Positions 36,563 to 45,699 of a stretch of DNA of 64,000 bases are shown piece after piece. The DNA is taken from assembly GCF_040026395.1 (NCBI RefSeq), contig NZ_CP157278.1, forward strand, positions 1,240,001 through 1,304,000. Direction: 5' to 3'. How positions within the stretch are numbered: position 1 is the first letter of the stretch; every line of letters begins with the position of its first letter. The notes beneath the pieces are model-generated. The model saw only the letters and a program-made list of their open reading frames with translations. It was not told where the DNA came from and searched no databases. A program made the translations under genes and the position numbers. Source of the stretch: Pedobacter lusitanus. Lineage in GTDB: Bacteria > Bacteroidota > Bacteroidia > Sphingobacteriales > Sphingobacteriaceae.

Positions 36563-38140
36563 TTAATTCACTGCTCGTTTTCTTCCTGTCCAGTAAGGCT
36601 CCCGGAGTACCCGTTTCAGAATTTTCCCACTTGGGTTCCTCGGCAGCTCTTCAATGAAGCTGACAGAATTGGGGCCTTTGAAGTTTGCCAGTCTTGCTCT
36701 TACAAAGCCGATGAGTGCTCTGGATTTCAACACTGCACCAGGTTTTAACACCACGAAAGCTTTTACAGATTCTCCGAGTAAATCGTCCGGAATTCCGATT
36801 ACTGCAGCTTCGGCTACGTCTTCATGTTCGCATAAAACAGCTTCAATCTCGGCTGGAAATATATTCTCACCTGCACAGATGATCATGTCCTTGATACGAT
36901 CACATACATACAGATAACCATCCTGATCCTGGTACCCGCCATCTCCGGTTCTGATCCAGCCGTCAACAAGAGTTCCGTCAGTTTCTTCCTGATTTTTCCA
37001 GTAAGCCAGCATTACTGAAGGTGACTTTATATAAATTTCTCCTACCTCTGTAGCTTTTAACTGTCGTCCGGACGGGTCTATGATTTTAACTTCTACACCC
37101 GGCAAGGGTCTTCCTGCAGCATTCAATCTTTTCACCCCATTCACATGGTGATCTTCCGGACGCAGACAAACTGCCATATTTCCTGTTTCAGTCATCCCAT
37201 AAATCTGGAAGAAATCACACCCAAACTTCCCGGCTGCTTTGCTCATCAGCACATCAGATATAGGTGATCCACCATATAGAATTGCCTTAACTGAGGAAAA
37301 ATCAGTAGTCTGGAAGGCTGGTTCGGAAAGACAAAAACCCAGCATCGCCGGAACTAATTCAATTTTGGTTATCTTATGTTTTTCAATGAGTTGCAAAACC
37401 TTCCATGCAATAAAAACATCGATAAGAACATTGGTACTTCCTGAGATAAATCCCTGAACAGCCCACCACAAGCCGCCTATATGAAACATTGGAAGAGATA
37501 CAAGCAGCACATCCTGATCATTTAAATCCATCCATTTATCCCCTGCGTTGTACATATGGTGCAGTAATCTGAAAAAGGTATAATGAGCCAGCTGTACTCC
37601 TTTCGGTTTACCTGTAGTTCCACTGGTGTAAAGCTGAAGAACAGCATCTTCTTCTCCAGGTGTAAAAGACGGAGGATTAAGGGCAGAAAAACCATCACGC
37701 CAGGACTGGTAATCAGGGTACTTAGATCCATCACCTTCTATTGTTATTATATTCCTGACCAATGGCAACTCTGGAAGTATTTCCTTAATTAAATCAACAA
37801 ATTCCTGCTGCACAAACAAGAGTTCTGCATCTCCATCTTCCAGTATATATTTAAGCTCCCGCGCAGATAACCTCCAGTTCATGCTGATTAATACAGCTCC
37901 GGATTTTGCACAGCCGAATAAGATTTCATACCCATAATCGATGTCTTTACTTAAAATTGCGACTCTGCTTCCGGCTTTCACATTTAAGGAATCCAGACCT
38001 GCAGCAACCTGACTTGAATACTTGTCAAATTCACCATAGGTTGTGCTTCTATCTTCATAGATTAAAGCGGTTTGATTCGTTCTGTTCGCGGCGTTCCATG
38101 CAGAAACTTCCAGAAGATTATTTAAGAATAGATTTCTCAT
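36563..38140 (-). CDS. Acyl-AMP ligase, ScoC/FadD10-like
   Basis: 525 residues, full ANL-superfamily length. Motifs: LYTSGTTGKPKG (ATP loop), YGMTETGN, GWIRTGDGGYQDQDGYLYVCDRIKD (hinge) and PRNPSGKILKR with the catalytic Lys. It activates a fatty acid as the adenylate and passes it to CoA or a carrier protein. In isonitrile lipopeptide loci the same position is filled by ScoC/FadD10, which loads the acyl group on the ACP; here the ACPs are on the NRPS. It follows the TonB receptor by 12 bases and precedes the oxygenase by 24, inside one operon. Confidence 0.9.
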   Translation of the reverse strand: MRNLFLNNLLEVSAWNAANRTNQTALIYEDRSTTYGEFDKYSSQVAAGLDSLNVKAGSRVAILSKDIDYGYEILFGCAKSGAVLISMNWRLSARELKYILEDGDAELLFVQQEFVDLIKEILPELPLVRNIITIEGDGSKYPDYQSWRDGFSALNPPSFTPGEEDAVLQLYTSGTTGKPKGVQLAHYTFFRLLHHMYNAGDKWMDLNDQDVLLVSLPMFHIGGLWWAVQGFISGSTNVLIDVFIAWKVLQLIEKHKITKIELVPAMLGFCLSEPAFQTTDFSSVKAILYGGSPISDVLMSKAAGKFGCDFFQIYGMTETGNMAVCLRPEDHHVNGVKRLNAAGRPLPGVEVKIIDPSGRQLKATEVGEIYIKSPSVMLAYWKNQEETDGTLVDGWIRTGDGGYQDQDGYLYVCDRIKDMIICAGENIFPAEIEAVLCEHEDVAEAAVIGIPDDLLGESVKAFVVLKPGAVLKSRALIGFVRARLANFKGPNSVSFIEELPRNPSGKILKRVLREPYWTGRKRAVN

Positions 38141-38152
38141 AACTGATCTGGT

Positions 38153-40513
38153 TTAAAATTTCAGGATTAAAGTTGTTCCGTAAGTTCTTGGGGTTCCAAG
38201 AATAAAAGTGCTGAAAGAGCCATAGGCTACATACCTTTTATCCGTAATGTTGCGCGCCCAGAAATTGAGTTCAAAATTCTTACCCGTTACACCGGTTTTA
38301 GCATTAAATAAACTATAACCAGGCTGATTTAAACCATTGACAAAATCAAAGTAATACTTATCCAGGCAACGATACTCTCCTCTGAGAAATGCTGTTAATC
38401 TTTGTTTGCTTCGACCAAAATCGTAATTATACTGTGCTGCCAGCATCGAACTGAATGGCGGATTATAAATTGGCTGATTACCCTTATTATCCACAACTGC
38501 TTTCGCCTCTTTGCTATACAGGAATAAAGAAGCATACCTGGCATGAGAATAACTGGCGTTCAAATCGATCTGCAAACCTTTTAAAGGCAAGGCCGACAGT
38601 TCAAGTTCTATCCCTTTATTATGCATTTCTCCTACGTTTAAAATGAGCTGATTAACCCCATCCTGCGAAGTCCCTACCTGCTGATTATGTTGCTCCAGAT
38701 AGAAGGCCGTCAGATTGAGTTTCAACTTATTATTCAGGAAAGTATTTTTCCATCCGATCTCATAATTATCTGAATGTTCCGGATCATAGGCCACCTGATC
38801 TGGCGTTGGGGCTGTCGTATTTAATCCACCAGCGCGAAAACCTCTTGCATAAGAAGCATAAATCAGCATTTGATCTTTAGGTTTATAACTTAGGGTCAGC
38901 TTTGGTGTTACGGCATTGAAACTGGCCCGGTAATCTCTGTTTGGCGTTAGTAATATTGGTGGATCAGGGTCTTTCTGATAGTCCGTATACTTTCCTAACC
39001 TCCTCACTTCATGATCGTACCGGATACCTGCTGTCAGATCCCATTGGCTTTCCACAGCATAGGTAGCCTGTCCAAAAAAAGCAAAACCTTTATTCTTTGC
39101 AGCACTATAAGCAATAGTATTAAATGGTGCACCAGATTTAGGGTCTAACAGTAAATAATCGGGGCCATAACTTGATAAAGAGGCATTACTGTTATTTTGC
39201 AGGAATCCATATGCTCCGGCAACCCATTGTAGTTTACTGCGATTGGAAGAAGGAGAAGAAAAACGGATCTCCTGGGTGTAAATATGCTGGCGGATATCCG
39301 GACTTCCGCTTAAAATATTTAAAGGACTAAAATCAAAGTCATAGCCCCCGGGGTAATCCAGGTGATAATTAATGTAAGAGGAAACAGAAGTGAAATTGAA
39401 GTCTTTACCATAGTAATTCGCCTGTAAGGAAGTGTTAAAGTTATTCCTCCGTTCCATATTAGCATTATTTGAAGATACTTCATATGGCTTTTCAAAAACC
39501 TGGGTAATTGATTTAACCCATGGATAACTACCTCTGTCATTATCCTTTTCCATCTTCACATTTAAAGACAGTGCCCAGCGTGCTGAGGGCAGATAGCGTA
39601 AATTAAAATTGCCTGAATAATCTTCCCGCCTGTCATACCCGCTCTTTGTATAGGTATTATAATAAATTGACCCTCTGTGATTATAGGTCAAAGCTCCGCT
39701 GGCAAAAAGTTTATTTTTCACCACAGGTCCGGAAAGACTAACAGTGTAACGTTGTTGTCCATAATTCCCTAAACTAACTTCAGCATAACCTGAAGCTATA
39801 TTACCAGGTTGTCTGGTGGTAATATTGACCACCCCACCAAATGCATTACGGCCATAAAGTGTCCCCTGTGGCCCACGCAAAATCTCTATGCTTTGTATAT
39901 CATTAAACACTGGTGGTGCCGAAAAAAACTCATATTGATATACACCGTCAACATAAGTAGCTACCGCCTGCTCATTGGTATAGCCTAATACTCCACGTAT
40001 ATTTATAAAATTGGCTGCAGTACTATTACCATGTTCAACAGTGAACAGACCTGGAGCTATCGATGTAAGATTTGTAATATCCCATAAACGGTAATCCTTA
40101 ATCTGTTTTGCATCCAGGGATGTAATTGCGGCAGGGATACGCTGAATACTTTCCTGCCTCTTTTCGGATGACACCGTTACTTCATTCAATTGCTGATTAC
40201 TTTCTGCCAGTTTAAAATCCAGGATCAGCGCCTGCCCCGTACCAACGGTTATCTTTTTAAGTTTCGATGCATAGCCAATGGCCGAAATACTTATGGTATA
40301 ATTTCCACCTTCTAAATTACTGATGCTGTATTTCCCGTCTGCATCAGTCAGTACACCATAATTTGTATTTAACAGCTTAACTGTTGCTTTAAAGATAGCC
40401 TGTCCCCGGGATGTAGTAATTGTACCTTGTATATTGCCGGATTGAGCAAATACAGGTGTACAATGAAGTGTAAATAATATAATTGTAAGTCTTAAAATTG
40501 TTCTCATGTTCAT
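38153..40513 (-). CDS. TonB-dependent outer-membrane receptor, siderophore type
   Basis: 786 residues. Signal peptide (RLTIILFTLHCTPVFAQ), then a carboxypeptidase-D regulatory-like domain (NIQGTITTSRGQAIFKATVKLLN), plug domain (VNEVTVSSEKRQES..., RGPQGTLYGRNAFGGVVNITT) and a 22-strand barrel ending in aromatic F (YGTTLILKF). The length and plug are those of siderophore/metallophore receptors such as FecA/FyuA rather than of SusC (no SusD partner). It is the first gene of the operon with ligase, oxygenase, thioesterase and NRPS, so it most likely takes up the metal-loaded product of these enzymes. Confidence 0.93.
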   Translation of the reverse strand: MNMRTILRLTIILFTLHCTPVFAQSGNIQGTITTSRGQAIFKATVKLLNTNYGVLTDADGKYSISNLEGGNYTISISAIGYASKLKKITVGTGQALILDFKLAESNQQLNEVTVSSEKRQESIQRIPAAITSLDAKQIKDYRLWDITNLTSIAPGLFTVEHGNSTAANFINIRGVLGYTNEQAVATYVDGVYQYEFFSAPPVFNDIQSIEILRGPQGTLYGRNAFGGVVNITTRQPGNIASGYAEVSLGNYGQQRYTVSLSGPVVKNKLFASGALTYNHRGSIYYNTYTKSGYDRREDYSGNFNLRYLPSARWALSLNVKMEKDNDRGSYPWVKSITQVFEKPYEVSSNNANMERRNNFNTSLQANYYGKDFNFTSVSSYINYHLDYPGGYDFDFSPLNILSGSPDIRQHIYTQEIRFSSPSSNRSKLQWVAGAYGFLQNNSNASLSSYGPDYLLLDPKSGAPFNTIAYSAAKNKGFAFFGQATYAVESQWDLTAGIRYDHEVRRLGKYTDYQKDPDPPILLTPNRDYRASFNAVTPKLTLSYKPKDQMLIYASYARGFRAGGLNTTAPTPDQVAYDPEHSDNYEIGWKNTFLNNKLKLNLTAFYLEQHNQQVGTSQDGVNQLILNVGEMHNKGIELELSALPLKGLQIDLNASYSHARYASLFLYSKEAKAVVDNKGNQPIYNPPFSSMLAAQYNYDFGRSKQRLTAFLRGEYRCLDKYYFDFVNGLNQPGYSLFNAKTGVTGKNFELNFWARNITDKRYVAYGSFSTFILGTPRTYGTTLILKF

Positions 40514-40687
40514 TTTCTGGTTATCTGGCTAAAAGCCAATCTTGTAATCTCAAAGGGATATCTTCCTGAAGCATATAGCTGCCAGACATCTATTTTAATA
40601 GCACAGCTATTACCCTGCTTAAAAAAACAGCAGCAAGGCACAATCAAAAAATGATGTTGTCAGCAGGATCAGGAAGATATTTGAAAA

Positions 40688-41077
40688 TCAGGCGAATAAC
40701 CGGGGTGGCCTGAAAATGTTCCGGATATAAGGATTGGTGTATAGATAAGCGTAAACAGAAAATGAGGGATCGCTAATACTTAAGGCAGAGGGATCAAGGA
40801 AAGAAAAGGTAAAAGGCTCCTGGCAAAAAGAAACTTCCAGCTGACTCAGGTTATTCCTTGCGGCCTCTTTCTTTTCATTTTCCTCTGCCTGTTTGATTTT
40901 TTTCATCAGGTAGCATTTCCCATTACAATGCAGCTCAGGTCTGTTCCGGTTAATACAAAGATTACTGGCAATATATTCCTTATTGAATTCAAATCCCGCA
41001 AAAATGAAAAACCGCGAACAGTTCGCCATCAGCGTAATCAGCATATAAAAAAATAAAACTGCCTTCCGGAACATCAT
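40688..41077 (-). CDS. Small membrane protein with CxGKCYL motif
   Basis: 129 residues. A hydrophobic N-terminus (MMFRKAVLFFYMLITLMANCSRFFIFAGF) is followed by YIASNLCINRNRPELHCNGKCYLMKKI and a charged helix, ending FRPPRLFA. Three Cys in a CxxxxxxxxxCxxxC pattern could bind a metal ion. I do not know the function; proteins of this kind occur beside TonB receptors in Bacteroidota. It starts 6 bases after the DJ-1/YHS gene and lies 174 bases before the receptor gene. A paralogue lies just upstream (42366-42753). Confidence 0.75.
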   Translation of the reverse strand: MMFRKAVLFFYMLITLMANCSRFFIFAGFEFNKEYIASNLCINRNRPELHCNGKCYLMKKIKQAEENEKKEAARNNLSQLEVSFCQEPFTFSFLDPSALSISDPSFSVYAYLYTNPYIRNIFRPPRLFA

Positions 41078-41083
41078 ATTGCC

Positions 41084-42046
41084 TTATTTTTTTGAAGTAT
41101 ATAGTGCTGCGTTTTTATTGAATAAGTTCCTGCAGGTGGCTGAACAAAAGTGATAGTCCTTCCCCTTGTATTGAAGATGATATTTTGAACTCCCTTTGGG
41201 AACTGTCATCCCGCAAACAACATCTTTCTCCTCCTCATTTATGGTCTTCGGCAACGGGCTTTTCATCTCTGATACAGCAGTCGTATTTTCATGATGCATC
41301 ATATTCATGTCCATCCCTTTATCGTTCTCCATAGCACCCATAACTTTCCCGTCTGCAGGATTCCATTTATCGTATTCCATAACAGCGGTCACGAAAAGCG
41401 CTTCTTTCAGTCCCTTTAATTTTTCTACAATATGCAAAGCACCGTCAATACCTGCTGATACACCGGCTGTAGTCAGAATCTTTCCGTCTTCAACAAATCG
41501 CACATTGCTGATAAATTTGGCTTTAGGTGTCAGCTTTTGTAAAGTATCTATAGCGCCAAAATGGGTAGTTACTGTTTTTCCATCCAGCAGTCCGGCTCTG
41601 GATAATAAACCAGCACCAGTACAAACTGACATAGTTAGCTTAGTTTGAGCACTTATTTTATTGATCCAGCTGATCACCTGATGATCTGAAGCAACACCTC
41701 CAACAGTATTCATCGGTGCACCGGGAATAACCAGAACATCTGGTTGGGGTGCATTGGAAATTGTAAAATCAGGATTTATACTCAACGTATTACCTTCGGT
41801 ATTGATTTGAGCTGAGCCAGTGGAGACTGTATAAACCTGGAAATATTTACTATCGCTAAAGACTTCTGCAGGTCCTGCAAAATCCAGAAGTTCTACACCA
41901 GGGTAGATTAGTACAGCAACTTTAATCTTTCCCTTTTGCATAACTGGCTGAGTAGTCCGGCTTTTTTCATTTTGCCGGCAGCCCATGGCAAAGATCCCCC
42001 CTAATAATAAAAGAAGACCGAAAGTTTTGATTTTTAAATTAATCAT
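41084..42046 (-). CDS. DJ-1/PfpI lipoprotein with Met/His-rich linker and YHS domain
   Basis: 320 residues. Lipobox AMGC gives Cys23, so it is exported and lipid-anchored. Residues about 42-225 are a DJ-1/PfpI domain with the nucleophile-elbow Cys in SVCTGAG. Then comes a Met/His-rich stretch (GMDMNMMHHEN) and a C-terminal YHS domain (VCGMTVPKG...YHFCSATCRNLF), a heavy-metal-linked module found in copper proteins. The combination suggests periplasmic metal binding or handling, most likely copper. Usual cytosolic DJ-1 proteins lack all these additions. It is followed at 6 bases by the CxGKCYL protein gene. Confidence 0.85.
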   Translation of the reverse strand: MINLKIKTFGLLLLLGGIFAMGCRQNEKSRTTQPVMQKGKIKVAVLIYPGVELLDFAGPAEVFSDSKYFQVYTVSTGSAQINTEGNTLSINPDFTISNAPQPDVLVIPGAPMNTVGGVASDHQVISWINKISAQTKLTMSVCTGAGLLSRAGLLDGKTVTTHFGAIDTLQKLTPKAKFISNVRFVEDGKILTTAGVSAGIDGALHIVEKLKGLKEALFVTAVMEYDKWNPADGKVMGAMENDKGMDMNMMHHENTTAVSEMKSPLPKTINEEEKDVVCGMTVPKGSSKYHLQYKGKDYHFCSATCRNLFNKNAALYTSKK

Positions 42047-42365
42047 GTTTTTAATATTTTTAGAATAAGCTGATTTATTGACACTTCAGGTTTTACTGCT
42101 TTCTTTTGCTGCCACCAGATTCCGCTCAGTATCAAGGCTCTCAATATCTTCTTTTGCCGGGCGTGATTAACAGGACACAGCTCAATACTCCTGGAACAAG
42201 TAGTAAGTGCTGTTAAACACACCTGAATAAGGCTACAGAATAAAATTTACACGCATACCTGACTATTGATGAAATCAGCCCTGTCATCAATGACGGGGAT
42301 ATACATCAATAGCAAACAACTGAATCTTCAGACATTCACGAATAGTATAAAAGAATAACAGGAAA
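42047..42365. other. 319-base gap with one doubtful short frame
   Basis: No confident gene. On the minus strand an open frame from GTG 42222 to a TGA at 42043-42045 would give 59 basic residues with several Cys and Trp (TTCSRSIELCPVNHARQKK) and would overlap the next ATG as ATGA. It has no recognised family, so it is not called. Confidence 0.4.
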
Positions 42366-42753
42366 TTAAGCCGCGATCTTAGGCGGTCTGAAGATCTGGT
42401 CGCAATAATTACTGGTATAATTATAGCTGTAGCGGGAATATCCTGACAGGTCTTCAATTATAAATACAGTAGTATTTAATGAGGGTACAGCATGATGCTG
42501 ATAGAATGATATGGATAACTGGTTAAGGACATTTTTAACAGCCTTATTATTTTCGTCTTTTTCTGCTTCTCTGACTTTTCTCATCAGATAACATTTACCG
42601 TTACAATTCATCCATGGCTTGTCCCGGTTCATACATAACTTAGAAGTGATATAATCCTGATTTAATTTAAAGCCTGCATAAACAAATAATCCTGAGAAAT
42701 CACTTGTAAATACAGCCAGAAAAAAAAAGCCAGATGATATACTTTTTGTACAT
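42366..42753 (-). pseudogene. Frameshifted paralogue of the CxGKCYL membrane protein
   Basis: From ATG 42753 the frame reads MYKKYIIWLFF and then goes wrong in a run of nine A (42720-42728; nine T in the gene). With eight, it would continue LAVFTSDFSGLFVYAGFKLNQDY... into the intact frame KLCMNRDKPWMNCNGKCYLMRKV and end IFRPPKIAA. The repaired product is 128 residues and aligns along its whole length with the neighbour at 40688-41077 (129 residues). So it is a one-base frameshift in a homopolymer: a real lesion, a phase-variable switch or a sequencing slip. TATATTTG (42767-42760) lies 6 bases before the ATG, which would make the transcript nearly leaderless. Confidence 0.7.
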
Positions 42754-42820
42754 ATACGGCAAATATAGGATTAAACTATTTTAAAGATAATTATTTAACG
42801 CACTATTTTGATTAAATGTT

Positions 42821-43273
42821 TTACAGGATAATATTTCTTTTAAACGCACAGCCAAGTTCCATAATAGAATCTGTTTTGGCAATGCCCTGAATATTATCAA
42901 TTTTCTCATAGAGTACCTTTCTCATATGCTCATGGTTTTTAGCAATGATTTTAAGGTACAGCGTATAAGTACCGGAAATATAATAACACTCGGTAACCTC
43001 CGGAATTTTCTTTAATTCTTCAATAATACGGTTGGAGTCCTGATCTTTTTCAAGCGTGATTCCGGTAAAAGCTCCCCAGTCATAACCAATCTTTTTTTCA
43101 TCCAGAACAGGCTTGATCCCTGCCAGTATACCTTGCTCAGTTAACCTGGATATGCGCTGATGCACCATCGTATTAGATACACCCAATGCAGTAGCAATAG
43201 CTGAATAGGCCATTCGCCCATCTATTTCCAGTTGTTTTAATATCTGGATATCAAATTCATCAATATGGTCCAT
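42821..43273 (-). CDS. Lrp/AsnC-family regulator of the arginine genes
   Basis: 150 residues from ATG 43273 (MDHIDEFDIQILKQLEIDG), where the family normally begins; the frame is open to 43336 with other possible starts. Helix-turn-helix (AIATALGVSNTMVHQRISRLTEQGIL) and RAM domain (CYYISGTYTLYLKIIAKNHEHM) are complete. It is divergent from ornithine aminotransferase and arginase across about 140 bases and is probably their arginine- or ornithine-responsive regulator, as in many bacteria. Confidence 0.88.
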   Translation of the reverse strand: MDHIDEFDIQILKQLEIDGRMAYSAIATALGVSNTMVHQRISRLTEQGILAGIKPVLDEKKIGYDWGAFTGITLEKDQDSNRIIEELKKIPEVTECYYISGTYTLYLKIIAKNHEHMRKVLYEKIDNIQGIAKTDSIMELGCAFKRNIIL

Positions 43274-43412
43274 TCCTTTAAATAAGATTAGTTTTTTAAA
43301 CTGGCTCATCAGAGCTAAATACACTTTCAAAATCAATTAAAAAGTCAAATTAACTTTTTATCACGCTAAAAATAATAAATATTACTATCTTGTCGGCAAG
43401 AAACAATCAATT

Positions 43413-44672
43413 ATGGAAATTTCAACAAACTTAAGTAAAACCGAGGAGCTAATAGAGAAAGAAGAAAGATATGGTGCACATAATTACCATCCCTTACCTG
43501 TTGTTCTTGAAAAAGGAGAAGGTGTCTTCGTTTGGGATGTTGAAGAAATGAGATATTATGATTTTCTTTCTGCCTATTCAGCGGTTAACCAGGGACATTG
43601 TCACCCAAGGATTATCAACGCACTTAAGGATCAGGCTGAAAAACTTACGCTGACCTCCAGAGCGTTTCATAGTGATCAATTGGGTCATTTTGAAGAATTT
43701 GTCTGTAATCTATTTGGTTATGACAAGTCACTGATCATGAATTCCGGAGTGGAAGCAGTGGAAACAGCAATGAAACTTTGCAGAAAATGGGCATACCAGA
43801 TCAAAGGTATTAGTCCTAATGAGGCTAAAATAGTCTTTGCTGATGGAAATTTCCATGGCAGAACCATTTCTGTAATTTCAGCATCCAATGATGAAAGCGC
43901 AAGAAAAGACTTCGGCCCCTTTGTTAGCGGAATAGCCCACGTCCCATACAATGACGTTGATGCTTTTGAAGCTCTTTTAAAAACAGACAAAAATATTGCA
44001 GGCTTTATTGTTGAACCTATCCAGGGTGAAGCTGGTGTAGTTGTTCCCGATAGTGATTACCTGGTGCGTATTAAGGCACTTTGCCAGGCATATAATGTCT
44101 TATTCATTGCTGATGAAATCCAAACCGGAATTGCCCGTACAGGAAGCATGCTGGCTACCTACGAAGTCAATTCTGAAGATAAAAGTAACCAGCCTGATAT
44201 TCTGATATTAGGTAAAGCGGTTTCGGGTGGTGTATTACCGGTTTCAGTAGTACTGGCTAATGATGAAATTATGCTGACCATAAAACCAGGAGAACATGGT
44301 TCAACTTATGGAGGGAATCCTTTGGCCTGTGCCGTATCCAGAGAAGCTATACAAGTCGTTATTGACGAAAATCTTGCCGAAAATGCAGAAAAAATGGGTA
44401 AGTTATTCAGAGCAGGCTTAGAAAAGATTGCAACAAAAACAGACATTATCCAGTCAGTAAGAGGTAAAGGACTATTGAATGCAATTGTCATCAATTGTAC
44501 CGAAGAGTCTGATATGGCCTGGGATATCTGCATGAAGTTTAAAGAGAACGGCTTGCTTGCCAAACCTACTCATGGAAATAAAATACGTTTCGCTCCTCCT
44601 CTGGTGATCACAGAAGAACAGATTATCGAAAGTCTGGGCATTATTGAGAGATCATTGCTGAGTGTTGCTTAA
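43413..44672 (+). CDS. rocD: Ornithine aminotransferase
   Basis: 419 residues, class III PLP aminotransferase. PLP lysine Lys268 is in [27 protein letters not shown] holds the cofactor Asp; [26 protein letters not shown] and [12 protein letters not shown] at the N-terminus are typical of ornithine-oxo-acid aminotransferase (EC 2.6.1.13), which makes glutamate semialdehyde from ornithine. It is followed after 6 bases by arginase, giving a two-gene arginine-to-glutamate route. The divergent Lrp gene is the likely regulator. Confidence 0.93.
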   Translation: MEISTNLSKTEELIEKEERYGAHNYHPLPVVLEKGEGVFVWDVEEMRYYDFLSAYSAVNQGHCHPRIINALKDQAEKLTLTSRAFHSDQLGHFEEFVCNLFGYDKSLIMNSGVEAVETAMKLCRKWAYQIKGISPNEAKIVFADGNFHGRTISVISASNDESARKDFGPFVSGIAHVPYNDVDAFEALLKTDKNIAGFIVEPIQGEAGVVVPDSDYLVRIKALCQAYNVLFIADEIQTGIARTGSMLATYEVNSEDKSNQPDILILGKAVSGGVLPVSVVLANDEIMLTIKPGEHGSTYGGNPLACAVSREAIQVVIDENLAENAEKMGKLFRAGLEKIATKTDIIQSVRGKGLLNAIVINCTEESDMAWDICMKFKENGLLAKPTHGNKIRFAPPLVITEEQIIESLGIIERSLLSVA

Positions 44673-44678
44673 GACTTT

Positions 44679-45638
44679 ATGAAGAGAACAATAAATCTGG
44701 TTAAAAACAGATCTGATATTGGCGCGGGAACCCGGGGATCTGATATGGGAATCGATGCCATCGAAATTGCAGCAATTAATAAAGGAAGCGAGTATTTTAA
44801 CAATTTCAGCACGCTGGATGTTCAGACGCATAACGAAACCATTTATAATAAAGACAGGAATACTTTTGCGATAAGAATTGAACACGTGCTGCAGCAATGT
44901 ACCCGGCTTGCTGATGCTGTAGAACAAAGCTTATCTGCAAACCATTTTCCCCTGGTATTTTCAGGAGATCATTCTTCAGCACTGGGTACAATCAGCGGAA
45001 TAAAAAGTGCCTACCCGGATAAAGTACTGGGTGTAGTCTGGATAGATGCTCATTCAGATTTGCATTCCCCATATACTTCTCCGTCCGGAAACATACATGG
45101 TATGCCGCTGGCCGCTGCCCTGGCTAATGATAATCTGGATTGTCAGCAGAACGAAATTACCGGAGATACTTTACTGTTCTGGAATAATCTGAAAACCATT
45201 GGCACGGCAGAACCTAAATTGAAGCCTGAACACCTGATATATTTTGGTGTTCGTGATACGGAAGAACAGGAAGATAAACTCATTGAAAATTTAGGCATTA
45301 AAAATTACAAGGTCGAAGAGGTACGTTTCAGGGGCTTAAAGACATGCGTAGAAGAAGCATTGACTAAATTAAACGGAGCTGAAATCATTTACATTTCTTT
45401 CGATGTAGACAGTATGGATTGTGATCTGATTTCACTGGGTACCGGTACTCCGGTTTCCAAAGGTTTTGATCAGGACGAGGTTGTTGCGATTATTCAAACC
45501 ATAGTAGCCTCAGAAAAAGTGTTATGTATTGAGATTGTAGAGGTCAATCCATTACTGGACAATAAAGGGAACAGAATGGCAGAAACTGCTTTTGCTATCG
45601 TGGAGCAGGTAACTGAGTCTGTAATGGCGGGTCTTTAA
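44679..45638 (+). CDS. Arginase-family ureohydrolase
   Basis: 319 residues with the binuclear-Mn motifs: GDHSSALGT, DAHSDLHSP, and SFDVDSMDCD. The GNIHGMPLAAAL and EIVEVNPLLDNKGNRMAETA segments fit arginase, which yields ornithine and urea; agmatinase or formimidoylglutamase are less likely. It begins 6 bases after rocD. The ornithine made could be degraded by RocD, or part of it could feed the NRPS upstream, whose adenylation pocket looks basic-selective. Confidence 0.9.
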   Translation: MKRTINLVKNRSDIGAGTRGSDMGIDAIEIAAINKGSEYFNNFSTLDVQTHNETIYNKDRNTFAIRIEHVLQQCTRLADAVEQSLSANHFPLVFSGDHSSALGTISGIKSAYPDKVLGVVWIDAHSDLHSPYTSPSGNIHGMPLAAALANDNLDCQQNEITGDTLLFWNNLKTIGTAEPKLKPEHLIYFGVRDTEEQEDKLIENLGIKNYKVEEVRFRGLKTCVEEALTKLNGAEIIYISFDVDSMDCDLISLGTGTPVSKGFDQDEVVAIIQTIVASEKVLCIEIVEVNPLLDNKGNRMAETAFAIVEQVTESVMAGL

Positions 45639-45640
45639 AC

Positions 45641-45666
45641 TCCAGGAGCTTAATCAGGCTCCTGGA
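45641..45666. terminator. Hairpin between arginase and the M15 peptidase gene
   Basis: Arms TCCAGGAGC (45641-45649) and GCTCCTGGA (45658-45666) pair perfectly right after the arginase stop. There is no T-run, so termination is only likely because of the convergent position. Confidence 0.45.
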
Positions 45667-45699
45667 AATCAGATGAACCTTATTCTCATCAGACAATAT

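Noticed and set aside
42043..42222. 59-codon GTG frame overlapping the DJ-1 gene start as ATGA
   Set aside because: No family recognised, unusual start and composition; kept only as a note on the gap.
43274..43336. Longer start of the Lrp gene at 43336
   Set aside because: The family begins at MDHIDEFDIQIL; the added hydrophobic residues have no counterpart. It cannot be ruled out by sequence alone.
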